In this document: positions 7,424 to 13,662 of the stretch, one piece after another
Layout: each line of letters opens with the position of its first letter
Numbering within the stretch: the stretch's first letter is position 1
Virus record (IMG/VR): IMGVR_UViG_3300030101_000408
Coordinates: 1 to 23,278 of that record
DNA length: 23,278 nt
DNA from: a virus
Strand: one strand, 5' to 3'
The notes under the pieces: model-generated
What the model was told of the DNA's origin: nothing
The model's database searches: none
The model's input: only the letters and a program-made list of their open reading frames with translations
Position numbers and translations under genes: made by a program

Positions 7424-8059
7424 ATGGCAAATGCTAACGGTGCTTTTGGCTTGAAGCCAATTGGTGTAGTCGGTCAGGGCTACAACACTACTGGTATGAC
7501 CGAATATCGCATCGCCTCGAATAACAGTAACGCGATTTACCAAGGTTCACCCGTAAAACCGCTGTCAACAGGATTTATTGATATTGTTGGTGCGGCTGCG
7601 GGTGGGACGGTAGGTCTAGTTGGTGTATTCAATGGCTGTGAGTATGTTTCGTCTACCACTGGTGAGACAATTTTTTCTAACTACTGGCCTGGTTCTGGCG
7701 CGGATTCTAATTTTCCCGTCAAAGCTTTTGTGTTTGATGATCCAATGCAATTGTACACAATCTGCTCAGATGCCTCATTGACTGACGAGGCAACAGCACG
7801 GGCAGCCGTGTTTGCAAACGCTAACTTTTCGTCTGGTACTTCTGGTTCAACAACAACTGGTAAGTCTTCAGCGGCATTGGGTGTTAGCACTATCGCCACC
7901 ACTGCAAATTTAAATTTGAGGATTATGGGCCTACAAGATGACCCAGAAAACTCAGACTTTACTGCGGCTGGTATCCCTGTAATCGTTCGTTTAAACAACT
8001 CCTTCAATTCACCTAACGGTGCAATTGCAGGTGGCACTGTTTCAACGACTGGCGTGTAA
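7424..8059 (+). CDS. Probable head decoration/structural protein
   Basis: This 211-residue protein opens MANANGAFGLKPIGVVGQGY. It is rich in Gly, Ala, Ser and Thr with alternating hydrophobic residues, as in a beta-structured virion protein. Motifs include GLVGVFNGCEYVSSTTGETI (about residues 65-84) and LRIMGLQDDPENSDF (about 165-179). It lies directly before the major capsid gene, the usual place for a capsid-decorating or stabilising protein, and has a good ribosome binding site (AGAGGA). Similar proteins are common next to capsid genes in marine phages. No enzymatic motif is seen. An alternative is a minor head protein rather than a true decoration protein. Confidence 0.75.
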   Translation: MANANGAFGLKPIGVVGQGYNTTGMTEYRIASNNSNAIYQGSPVKPLSTGFIDIVGAAAGGTVGLVGVFNGCEYVSSTTGETIFSNYWPGSGADSNFPVKAFVFDDPMQLYTICSDASLTDEATARAAVFANANFSSGTSGSTTTGKSSAALGVSTIATTANLNLRIMGLQDDPENSDFTAAGIPVIVRLNNSFNSPNGAIAGGTVSTTGV

Positions 8060-8071
8060 GGAGACTGATTT

Positions 8072-8983
8072 ATGGCTATTTCTCGCGCACAACTTGCGAA
8101 AGAGTTGGAACCCGGTCTCAATGCCTTGTTTGGTATGGAGTACGACAGGTACGAAAACCAACATGCCGAGATATACACTACTGAATCTTCAGATCGAGCA
8201 TTTGAAGAGGAGGTGATGTTATCCGGGTTTGGAGCAGCCCCGACCAAATCGGAAGGTTCTGCTGTAAACTTTGACGATGCTAACGAAGCATTTACTGCTC
8301 GTTACAACCACGAAACTATCGCACTTGCGTTCTCTATAACAGAGGAAGCAGTCGAAGACAATCTGTATGATCGTCTTGGTTCGCGTTATACTCGTGCGTT
8401 GGCTCGTTCAATGGCACACACAAAGCAAGTTAAGGCCGCTGCGGTTCTTAACAATGCCTTTACTGCTGGCGCTTCTGCTGGTGGTGATGGTGTAGCGTTG
8501 TGTGATGCGTCCCACCCACTTACAAGTGGTGGAACGTTTGCTAATGAACCAGGCACAGCCGCAGATTTGAATGAGACATCTCTTGAAGATGCTCTTATCA
8601 GCATCTCTGGTTTTGTTGACGAGCGTGGTTTGAAAGTTGCTCTTCGTGGTACGAAGCTTCTTATCCCAAGACAACTTCAGTTTGTTGCAGAACGTCTGAT
8701 GGTATCTAACCTTCGGGTTGGAACTGCGGACAATGATACAAACGCTCTTCGTTCAATGGGGATGTTGCCGCAAGGTTATGCGGTCAATGATTTCCTCACT
8801 GATCCAGATGCGTTTTTTATCATGACAGACTCGCCTCGTGGATTTCTTCACTTTGAGCGTACTCCATTGTCTACAAACATGGAGGCTGATTTTGATACTG
8901 GAAACATGCGTTATAAGGCTCGTGAGCGTTATAGCTTTGGTTTTTCAGATCCACGTTGTGTTTTTGGTTCCCCTGGAGCGTAA
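8072..8983 (+). CDS. Major capsid protein, HK97-type
   Basis: This 303-residue protein has the size and pattern of HK97-fold capsid subunits related to the Mu gpT type. MAISRAQLAKELEPGLNALF forms the N-arm and spine start; SITEEAVEDNLYDRLGSRY and LARSMAHTKQVKAAAVLNNAF form the long helix region. GVALCDASHPLTSGG marks the P-domain loop and the C-terminal part is MRYKARERYSFGFSDPRC. It is preceded by a strong ribosome binding site (AAGGAG) and followed at once by an intrinsic terminator, as expected for the most heavily expressed structural gene. No protease or delta-domain cleavage site is apparent. The co-chaperonin and scaffold upstream probably serve this protein. Confidence 0.88.
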   Translation: MAISRAQLAKELEPGLNALFGMEYDRYENQHAEIYTTESSDRAFEEEVMLSGFGAAPTKSEGSAVNFDDANEAFTARYNHETIALAFSITEEAVEDNLYDRLGSRYTRALARSMAHTKQVKAAAVLNNAFTAGASAGGDGVALCDASHPLTSGGTFANEPGTAADLNETSLEDALISISGFVDERGLKVALRGTKLLIPRQLQFVAERLMVSNLRVGTADNDTNALRSMGMLPQGYAVNDFLTDPDAFFIMTDSPRGFLHFERTPLSTNMEADFDTGNMRYKARERYSFGFSDPRCVFGSPGA

Positions 8984-9036
8984 GTTCTGATATAAAGAGG
9001 TTGCCAATGATTTTTTCATTTGGTTCCTCCCTACTT

Positions 9037-9072
9037 GAAAGAGGCACTTTGTGCCTCTTTCTTTTTGTTTTA
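9037..9072 (+). terminator. Intrinsic terminator after the major capsid gene
   Basis: GAAAGAGGCAC at 9037-9047 pairs perfectly with GTGCCTCTTTC at 9051-9061, giving an 11-bp stem with a 3-base loop. It is followed by a T-rich tract (9062-9072, TTTTTGTTTTA). This is a strong rho-independent terminator for the capsid operon. Just upstream, 9004-9023 holds a weaker imperfect hairpin (CCAATGA against TCATTTGG). Confidence 0.9.
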
Positions 9073-9098
9073 ATCTATGTATATTGTAGGTATCCTGA

Positions 9099-9117
9099 CA
9101 ACTGCATTGGGCAGTTG
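9099..9117. promoter_or_regulatory. Perfect 7-bp inverted repeat in the intergenic region
   Basis: CAACTGC at 9099-9105 and GCAGTTG at 9111-9117 are reverse complements separated by ATTGG. No T-tract follows, so it is not a terminator. It lies between the capsid terminator and the ribosome binding site of the next gene (AGGAG near 9132), where a promoter for the downstream operon would be expected. I see no convincing -35/-10 pair. The TTGACA at 9115-9120 would place a -10 element over the start codon. It may be an operator, a 5' RNA hairpin or a processing site. Confidence 0.4.
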
Positions 9118-9142
9118 ACACTAGCCAAGACAGGAGAAGCAT

Positions 9143-9625
9143 ATGGCTAATACGACTTTTAATGGTCCGGTTCGTTCTGAGAACGGTTTTAAGAACATTA
9201 TCAAAAGCTCTACCACGGGTTCTCTTACCAGTGAAATGACTCTTTCTGTATACACTGCAACTATTACTGTTGCGAATGGTGCTACTTCAGGAAAAGAAAG
9301 TTCAATTGGTATTCCATCTAATTTTATTCCAATGGGTGTTATGGTGGCGGTTACAACTGCTTCCTCAAATAACGTGAACCTAAACGATGTTGGAACCGAT
9401 GCAGATCCAGATGGTTTTGTTGATGGTATATCTGCTGGACTAAATAGCACAGGATTCAAAGGATTTTTCCCTTGTAACGGTGTTTTAGGTATGTCCGGTG
9501 GGACCACAACAGCAGCCACTGCAACAGCCGATGAGGTTGAAGTTGTTGTTTCGGGTGATCCGGGTGGAGACACAGTAATTGTTTTGAAGTTTCTCGGCAT
9601 ATCAAGTTCTTCAGACGCTTCTTAA
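9143..9625 (+). CDS. Small structural protein (MANTTFNGP type)
   Basis: This 160-residue protein begins MANTTFNGPVRSENGFKNI. It is Gly/Ser/Thr/Val-rich with alternating beta patterns (TATITVANGATSGKESSIGI, then GVMVAVTTASSNNVNLNDVG). A low-complexity Thr/Ala stretch precedes EVEVVVSGDPGGDTVIVLKF. This opening is common among marine-phage virion proteins. It has a clear ribosome binding site (AGGAG) and is the first gene after the terminator, so it probably heads a new transcription unit. It could be a decoration protein, a head fibre or a tail component; the sequence does not decide. Confidence 0.78.
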   Translation: MANTTFNGPVRSENGFKNIIKSSTTGSLTSEMTLSVYTATITVANGATSGKESSIGIPSNFIPMGVMVAVTTASSNNVNLNDVGTDADPDGFVDGISAGLNSTGFKGFFPCNGVLGMSGGTTTAATATADEVEVVVSGDPGGDTVIVLKFLGISSSSDAS

Positions 9626-9637
9626 TAGGAGGGCACA

Positions 9638-9910
9638 ATGGCTGCTTCTATTTTTGCCAAGACCGCTACTTCGACAGGAACTTTACAAGGTGGGCGAACC
9701 AGACTGAAATCGTTTTATGTTAAAACGGCTGGCAGTGGTTCTCCTGCTGTAGTGTTTAAAAACGGCAGCGGTGGAGCAACTCAGTTATCTATGGTGTTTC
9801 ATCAATCAGATGACAATCAGATTACCATACCGGATCATGGTATGATTTTTAACGATGAGTGTCATGTGACTTTGACAAACATTGATTCGATAACTGGTTT
9901 CTTTGGGTAG
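9638..9910 (+). CDS. Small beta-rich structural protein
   Basis: This is a 90-residue protein opening MAASIFAKTATSTGTLQGGR. Its strand pattern (LKSFYVKTAGSGSPAVVFK, then DNQITIPDHGMIFNDECHV) suggests a compact beta-sandwich. It starts 12 bases after the previous gene with an excellent ribosome binding site (TAGGAGGG), so high expression is likely. No family is recognised. Its size and composition suit a decoration or minor tail protein co-expressed with its upstream neighbour. Confidence 0.75.
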   Translation: MAASIFAKTATSTGTLQGGRTRLKSFYVKTAGSGSPAVVFKNGSGGATQLSMVFHQSDDNQITIPDHGMIFNDECHVTLTNIDSITGFFG

Positions 9911-9914
9911 CATC

Positions 9915-10199
9915 ATGGCTCGTAAACGAGACAAGATGCCTGCACGAAACAAAAAGAACTTCCGCTCCACTAAGTCTGGGGCGGGAATGACTAAGGCTGG
10001 TGTTGCGGCATATCGCCGTAAGAATCCAGGTTCAAAGTTAAAGACTGCTGTGACTGGGAAGGTAAAGCCTGGTAGTAAGGATGCAAAGAGGCGCAAGTCT
10101 TTCTGTGCTCGTTCTGCTGGTCAAATGAAGAAGTTTCCCAAAGCGGCAAAAAATCCAAATTCGCGTTTGCGTCAAGCGAGAAAGCGTTGGAAATGTTGA
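9915..10199 (+). CDS. Very basic small protein, marine-phage DUF6321-like
   Basis: From the ATG at 9915 this is a 94-residue protein in which about one third of the residues are Lys or Arg. The run PGSKDAKRRKSFCARSAGQM (about residues 52-71) and the opening MARKRDKMPARNKKNFRSTK match a small domain of unknown function that I recall as DUF6321, common in marine phages. That assignment is from memory. There are only two acidic residues. Such a charge suggests binding to packaged DNA or another polyanion. An in-frame TTG at 9903 is possible, but the ATG is preferred. It is the first of a run of basic proteins extending to 12670. Confidence 0.78.
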   Translation: MARKRDKMPARNKKNFRSTKSGAGMTKAGVAAYRRKNPGSKLKTAVTGKVKPGSKDAKRRKSFCARSAGQMKKFPKAAKNPNSRLRQARKRWKC

Positions 10200-10423
10200 G
10201 TAAACAGATAACTTTAATTTTGGTTACTTCAACAATTGGTGTGGTTGGTACAGTAATGTACAGCTGGGCGAGTTGGACGACAAAGACTTTAATTGCTGTG
10301 GACAAGCGCACAGAGGTTATGGCTACTCAAATAGAGTTCATCAAGGTTGAGATGGAGAGATTATATGGCAATGTCACGGGCACAAATGCCTCAACAAATA
10401 TCCAAGCCTCCGCAGAAGAATAA
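10193..10423 (+). CDS. Small single-TM protein with a coiled-coil tail
   Basis: This is a 76-residue protein starting MLSKQITLILVTSTIGVVGT. One membrane segment (about 6-28) is followed by a polar helix (about 35-60, VDKRTEVMATQIEFIKVEME) and a short Asn/Thr-rich end. The topology resembles many phage inner-membrane accessory proteins, such as inner spanins or holin partners, but no outer-spanin partner is visible. It overlaps the basic genes on both sides by 7 and 59 bases. A TTG two codons upstream is an alternative start. Function is unknown. Confidence 0.65.
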   Translation: MLSKQITLILVTSTIGVVGTVMYSWASWTTKTLIAVDKRTEVMATQIEFIKVEMERLYGNVTGTNASTNIQASAEE

Positions 10424-10628
10424 GATTCGAGGATTAACTTATTATAAGAATGGAGGCAAAGCCTCTAAAAAATCAAAAGGAAGCAAAATTTGTCCAGAAG
10501 GAAAGGCTTGGGCAAAACGTACTTTTGACACATACCCTTCAGCTTATGCTAACCTTGCTGCATCAAAGTATTGCAAAGATCCTAACTATGCTAAGAAATC
10601 AAAAGGCGGTAAACGTAAGGGCAAGTAG
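10365..10628 (+). CDS. Lys-rich small protein with Cys pair and GG motif, unknown function
   Basis: From the ATG at 10365 (GGAGAG just upstream) this is an 87-residue protein. A Lys-rich start contains YYKNGGKASKKSKGSK, followed by a compact core ICPEGKAWAKRTFDTYPSAY (about 42-61) and LAASKYCKDPNYAKK, then a Lys/Gly tail. The two Cys (CPEG and KYCKDP) and the aromatic/Ala-rich helix suggest a small folded core between disordered basic arms. I recall this core from marine-phage hypothetical proteins. It overlaps the membrane-protein gene by 59 bases and is followed directly by a second Lys-rich gene. Confidence 0.75.
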   Translation: MAMSRAQMPQQISKPPQKNKIRGLTYYKNGGKASKKSKGSKICPEGKAWAKRTFDTYPSAYANLAASKYCKDPNYAKKSKGGKRKGK

Positions 10629-11003
10629 ATGGGTGAGCTTAAAAAATGGTTGAAACAAAAATGGGTGAGGATAGGCTCTGATGGTTCTATTAAGGGCCCG
10701 TGTGGTACTTCGAAAGACAAAAAGAACCCTGACAGATGTTTACCGCAAGCTAAAGCACGTTCTCTTTCTAAGAAAGATCGAGCGGCGACTGCGAAGAAAA
10801 AGAAGAAGGCTGGGGCAAAAGGAAAGACTGTTGTTAAAAATACTAAAAAAGCTACGGTCAGGAATCTCAATGGTGGTGGTAGAACCGCTCCGAAGAGGCC
10901 GTTCAAAGGTAAAAAAGTGGCGGGATCTGCTGTTGCTAAAGGATGCGGAATAGTGATGGAAGGTAAACGTAAAAGAACTAAAGGCGCTGTAAGACAGTTT
11001 TAA
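10629..11003 (+). CDS. Lys-rich small protein (DUF5872-like) with a GCG C-terminal peptide
   Basis: This 124-residue protein begins MGELKKWLKQKWVRIGSDGS, with IKGPCGTSKDKKNPDRCLPQ in the folded part (about 21-40) and a long Lys/Ala tail (SLSKKDRAATAKKKKKAG). The first 60 residues resemble the small domain I know as DUF5872 in marine phages; this is recall, not a search. The last residues, AVAKGCGIVMEGKRKRTKG, resemble a C-terminal pattern (GCG, then V-M, then basic residues and Thr) seen in other marine-phage virion-type proteins, and loosely the tag at 12151-12207. It starts immediately after the upstream stop. Confidence 0.75.
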   Translation: MGELKKWLKQKWVRIGSDGSIKGPCGTSKDKKNPDRCLPQAKARSLSKKDRAATAKKKKKAGAKGKTVVKNTKKATVRNLNGGGRTAPKRPFKGKKVAGSAVAKGCGIVMEGKRKRTKGAVRQF

Positions 11004-11013
11004 GGAGATTAGT

Positions 11014-11208
11014 ATGGCGATGAAAAAGAAGGGCTACCGTATGGGTGGCAAGATGAATAAAATGGGTGGTCGTATGATGAAGAACGGCGGCAAAACTGCC
11101 AAAGGGATGAAGAACGGTGGCAAGCCTGCTTCAAAAAAGAAATCTATGACGGTTGCTCAACTTCGGGCGGCTGCGAAGCAGATGGGGTATAAAGTAACTA
11201 AAGCTTAA
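11014..11208 (+). CDS. Short Met/Gly/Lys-repeat protein with SAP/HeH-like C-terminus
   Basis: This 64-residue protein has a repetitive first half with four Gly-Gly units (MGGKMNKMGGRMMKNGGKTA, then GMKNGGKPASKKK), each preceded by Met or Asn and followed by a basic residue. The second half, MTVAQLRAAAKQMGYKVTKA, resembles the first helix and turn of a SAP/helix-extension-helix motif, which binds DNA in other proteins; this likeness is weak. It has a strong ribosome binding site (AAGGAGAT). A short basic repeat protein of this kind could coat DNA or bind a virion surface. Confidence 0.72.
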   Translation: MAMKKKGYRMGGKMNKMGGRMMKNGGKTAKGMKNGGKPASKKKSMTVAQLRAAAKQMGYKVTKA

Positions 11209-11894
11209 TGCCGTATCTACAAAGTAATGTACCATACTTTAAAGCATGGGTCCGCCGCGAGTACACACATAACCATGAGAAGTATCATGGAGAATTTCTA
11301 CACGCGATGGTAGTCGCTGTAACTACGATGCCAAATCGTAGTCTCAGTTTTCAAGTAATCTTCACAGGATGTGAAGCAGATGGGGAAGAAGAAGACACGG
11401 TGCATGGGGGTGCAATGTGGGCACGTATGCCTATTACTGCTCTCGTTGCAGATATACCATTAGAGGAGTGGCCTGAACCAATGGCAACACATGATGCACA
11501 ACCTTGGGACTGCGCTTCGCATCACCACGCTGTGTATGTGTTGGATCGGGCTACGCCTTGTCCTTGGATGGCAAAGATTGATGGGGAAATGTATCCAGCA
11601 AAGTATTTATTTACTGTGGACTATACGGATTCTGAGATAGCCGATGACCCAGCACAACATAAACAAAGCCATGTTTTGCAGTTATTAGATGCAGGGGAAT
11701 GGACCGGTAATATTGTTGCGTTACCAAATAATCGTGTGCGTGTTACGCACCCTGCTTGGTTTCAGGCGGGGGAGGGTGCGCCTGATTTTAGGCCCTCACA
11801 ACATATACACTATTCAAAATCTGATTTAGACTATACATTGGATGTAAATCGGATATTCGATAATCTCTACCATGAGGATGAGGATGATGGCTAA
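11208..11894 (+). CDS. Conserved 228-aa protein of unknown function
   Basis: This protein opens MPYLQSNVPYFKAWVRREYT and is acidic, with many Trp and His. Distinct segments include THNHEKYHGEFLHAMVVAV (about 20-38), PLEEWPEPMATHDAQPWDC (about 84-102), CASHHHAVYVLDRATPCPWM (about 102-121) and THPAWFQAGEGAPDFRPSQH (about 180-199). The clustered His and Cys could bind a metal, but no known signature is seen. I recognise the opening from other marine phages, always without a function. Its start overlaps the previous stop (TAATG). It is the only large acidic protein within the basic-protein cluster and may be a partner of its basic neighbours. Confidence 0.8.
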   Translation: MPYLQSNVPYFKAWVRREYTHNHEKYHGEFLHAMVVAVTTMPNRSLSFQVIFTGCEADGEEEDTVHGGAMWARMPITALVADIPLEEWPEPMATHDAQPWDCASHHHAVYVLDRATPCPWMAKIDGEMYPAKYLFTVDYTDSEIADDPAQHKQSHVLQLLDAGEWTGNIVALPNNRVRVTHPAWFQAGEGAPDFRPSQHIHYSKSDLDYTLDVNRIFDNLYHEDEDDG

Positions 11895-12207
11895 AACTAC
11901 AGAATCGGAAATGCAAAAACTTAGAGAAGAGTTTTTTGATGGCCCTGCATCGGATACGATGAGTTTTGATGAGTTTTTGTTGCGAAAAGGAGTTAACCCC
12001 AAAAAGGCAAAGTTTAACGTTGGAGGGTCGATTAGTAAATCTGAAGAGCCTGGGTTAACAGCTTTAGCAAAAGAGGCCCCTGAAGTGGTTCGGAAAATGG
12101 GGAAAAACCCTCAAAGAATCACAAAAAAAGACGGTGGTAAGATTAAAGGGTTTAAAAACGGCGGTTGTGTTATAAAGAAAACAAATCAAAAAGTGTTTAT
12201 GGGTTGA
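11887..12207 (+). CDS. Small protein with the FKNGGC C-terminal tag (copy 1)
   Basis: From the ATG at 11887 this is a 106-residue protein (ATGs at 11872, 11878 and 11884 would add up to five residues). It has an acidic helical start (TESEMQKLREEFFDG) and a middle with LRKGVNPKKAKFNVGGSIS. A Lys/Gly-rich end contains KKDGGKIKG and finishes FKNGGCVIKKTNQKVFMG. The last 18 residues match the end of the next gene at all but one position (Ile/Met), although the two protein bodies are unrelated. The sharing points to a functional C-terminal tag, for example for virion incorporation. The start overlaps the previous gene by eight bases. Confidence 0.78.
   Translation: MAKTTESEMQKLREEFFDGPASDTMSFDEFLLRKGVNPKKAKFNVGGSISKSEEPGLTALAKEAPEVVRKMGKNPQRITKKDGGKIKGFKNGGCVIKKTNQKVFMG
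12151..12207 (+). repeat. Direct repeat, copy 1 (codes the shared C-terminal tag)
   Basis: These 57 bases match 12614-12670 at 54 positions. The three differences all fall at third codon positions, two silent and one Ile to Met. The final 33 bases, including the TGA stop, are identical. Both copies lie at the very end of their gene. Confidence 0.9.
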
Positions 12208-12223
12208 TTAAGGAGATTAAGTT

Positions 12224-12670
12224 ATGGCAAGGCTTGGAACAGACGGGCTTACAGATCCTACAGTTGTACCCCCGAATGACCCCTCTTTAACGCGTCCTAG
12301 AGCAAGACCAAAGGATGCTGCTCGTGTAGGCAACGGAACGGTTGATAAAAGTGTGCGTCCTAGAGCAAGACCGGAGGATAAGAGCATCTTCGGTATGAAA
12401 CCCACCTTAAAAAGAGATAGCTCTAATACCGAAAACAAAAGGGGATTTACACCTGGTGAACAGGCACCGTCACAATCGGAACAAAACAAAAGAGGTTTTA
12501 CTCCTAAGACAGATAAAAAACCAAAGTCTAAGAAAAAAGATCCCGGTGGAGGTGATTTCAGACCTCCAGAGATTTTAGGTAGACCTTCAAAACCTAAAAT
12601 TGATATCATTAAATTTAAAAACGGTGGTTGTGTCATGAAGAAAACAAATCAAAAAGTGTTTATGGGTTGA
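12224..12670 (+). CDS. Pro/Arg-rich repeat protein with the FKNGGC C-terminal tag (copy 2)
   Basis: This 148-residue protein looks largely disordered. It contains two RPRARP repeats (RPRARPKDAAR at about 24-34, RPRARPEDKS at about 45-54), two NKRGFTP repeats (about 71-78 and 87-94), a Lys-rich stretch and PGGGDFRPPEILGRP. It ends FKNGGCVMKKTNQKVFMG, the same tag as the previous gene. It has a good ribosome binding site (AAGGAGAT). A disordered basic linker leading to a shared tag suits a protein tethered to, or carried in, the virion. No family is recognised. Confidence 0.78.
   Translation: MARLGTDGLTDPTVVPPNDPSLTRPRARPKDAARVGNGTVDKSVRPRARPEDKSIFGMKPTLKRDSSNTENKRGFTPGEQAPSQSEQNKRGFTPKTDKKPKSKKKDPGGGDFRPPEILGRPSKPKIDIIKFKNGGCVMKKTNQKVFMG
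12614..12670 (+). repeat. Direct repeat, copy 2 (codes the shared C-terminal tag)
   Basis: This is the second copy of the 57-base repeat at 12151-12207, ending in the TGA of the gene. The copies begin 463 bases apart and sit on otherwise unrelated genes. Only three third-position differences separate them, which suggests either recent copying of the end module or strong selection on the peptide. Confidence 0.9.
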
Positions 12671-12673
12671 TAG

Positions 12674-13339
12674 ATGACTACTTCAGGTTCAAGAGATTTT
12701 AATATTGATGTCGGAGAGATCATCGAGGAGGCATATGAAAGGTGTGGCTTAGAGGTTCGCACTGGTTACGATGCACGTACAGCGCGAAGATCTTTGAACT
12801 TGATGTTTGCTGATTGGGCCAATCGAGGTGTTAACCTTTGGACAGTCAAGCAGGGCACCGCAACTCTTACACAAGGCACTGCAACGGTTACTTTGACAGC
12901 GGATGTAGTTGATGTGTTGGAGATTGTGCTTCGCAGGGGCTCCACAGACTTTGAGATTCAACGCATTAGCCGTGGTGAATATGCAACACTGCCAGACAAA
13001 ACTACGCAGGGCAGGCCCAGCCAGTTTTGGTTTAATAAGCAGATTAGCCCTATTATTAATCTTTGGGCTGTGCCAGAAAACTCTACTGATCAAATTGTGT
13101 ATTACTATGTGCAAAGGATTGAGGATGCAGATGCACTCGTCAATACTACAGATATGCCTTTTCGCTTTTATCCTTGCATGGTGGCAGGCTTGGCTTATTA
13201 CCTTGCAATGAAACGTGCGCCTCAACTTATCCAGGTCTTAAAGAGTGTGTACGAAGAGGAGTTTCAACGGGCGGCTGATGAGGACGAAGATCGTGTACCT
13301 TTAAAGTTACAGCCTAGCATTCAATACTTGAGGGTCTAA
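12674..13339 (+). CDS. Head-tail connector/adaptor, P22 gp4-like
   Basis: This 221-residue protein has a helical opening (DVGEIIEEAYERCGLEVRTG) and the element ARTARRSLNLMFADWANRGVNLW, typical of the gp4-like connector family that binds under the portal. It continues with a beta-rich centre (TATLTQGTATVTLTADVVDV) and YYYVQRIEDADALVNTTDMP before a helical end (MVAGLAYYLAMKRAPQ). In P22, gp4 extends the portal channel and holds the tail hub. The P22-like portal upstream and a second adaptor downstream make this role likely. The assignment is from the pattern; a structural comparison could place it elsewhere in the neck. Confidence 0.78.
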   Translation: MTTSGSRDFNIDVGEIIEEAYERCGLEVRTGYDARTARRSLNLMFADWANRGVNLWTVKQGTATLTQGTATVTLTADVVDVLEIVLRRGSTDFEIQRISRGEYATLPDKTTQGRPSQFWFNKQISPIINLWAVPENSTDQIVYYYVQRIEDADALVNTTDMPFRFYPCMVAGLAYYLAMKRAPQLIQVLKSVYEEEFQRAADEDEDRVPLKLQPSIQYLRV

Positions 13340-13662
13340 TGGCCTACGCTTCGGGCAAAAACGCATTTGGTATATCAGACAGATCGGGTCGGCGTTACCG
13401 CCTTCGTGAGATGAAGACAGAATGGACAGGTGCAAAGGTTGGTCCTGATGAGTTTGATCCGAAACATCCTCAACTGTTTCCTCCGAAAGCATACCCAGAT
13501 CCTCAAGCTTTGCGTGATCCAAGACCAGAGCAGGATCTTACAGAGCAAAGATCTATACAGTATGGCTTTGATCCTGTTGGCTTTCGTGACATAGAAGGAA
13601 TAACGCCACCAAATAACTTAACAGCTACAGGTAGCGTTGGAACGGTAACGGTGACAACATGA
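13339..13662 (+). CDS. Conserved small protein between connector genes, unknown function
   Basis: This 107-residue protein opens MAYASGKNAFGISDRSGRRY, then LREMKTEWTGAKVGPDEFDP and HPQLFPPKAYPDPQALRDPR (about residues 22-67), ending in a Thr/Val-rich tail. The SDRSG and VGPDEF(D/E)-HPQL pattern recurs in marine phages in the same place but has no known role. TAATG and ATGA overlaps link it tightly to both connector genes, so it is probably part of the neck or needed for its assembly. Confidence 0.8.
   Translation: MAYASGKNAFGISDRSGRRYRLREMKTEWTGAKVGPDEFDPKHPQLFPPKAYPDPQALRDPRPEQDLTEQRSIQYGFDPVGFRDIEGITPPNNLTATGSVGTVTVTT

Noticed and set aside
7681-8247. 188-codon open frame on the minus strand
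   Set aside because: It lies antisense to the decoration and capsid genes, has no context or ribosome binding site, and is the expected reverse-frame shadow of GC-biased codons.
9115-9143. TTGACA as a -35 promoter element
   Set aside because: The matching -10 position would overlap the start codon, leaving no room for the leader and ribosome binding site.
9007-9150. A 47-codon ORF with an AGAGG ribosome binding site after the capsid gene
   Set aside because: The frame runs through the terminator hairpin and into the next gene's start; the hydrophobic stretch is mostly the translated T-tract.
9121-9600. 159-codon open frame on the minus strand
   Set aside because: It mirrors the structural gene at 9143-9625 and has a low-complexity Val/Pro composition typical of an antisense shadow.
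12224-12600. Short DNA repeats in the Pro/Arg-rich gene as a CRISPR-like or origin iteron array
   Set aside because: There are only two copies of each unit, in coding frame and irregularly spaced; they are protein-level repeats.
12217-12636. 139-codon open frame on the minus strand opposite the tagged repeat protein
   Set aside because: Its repeats are the reverse reading of the plus-strand Pro/Arg repeats, and the plus strand has a good ribosome binding site and the shared tag.
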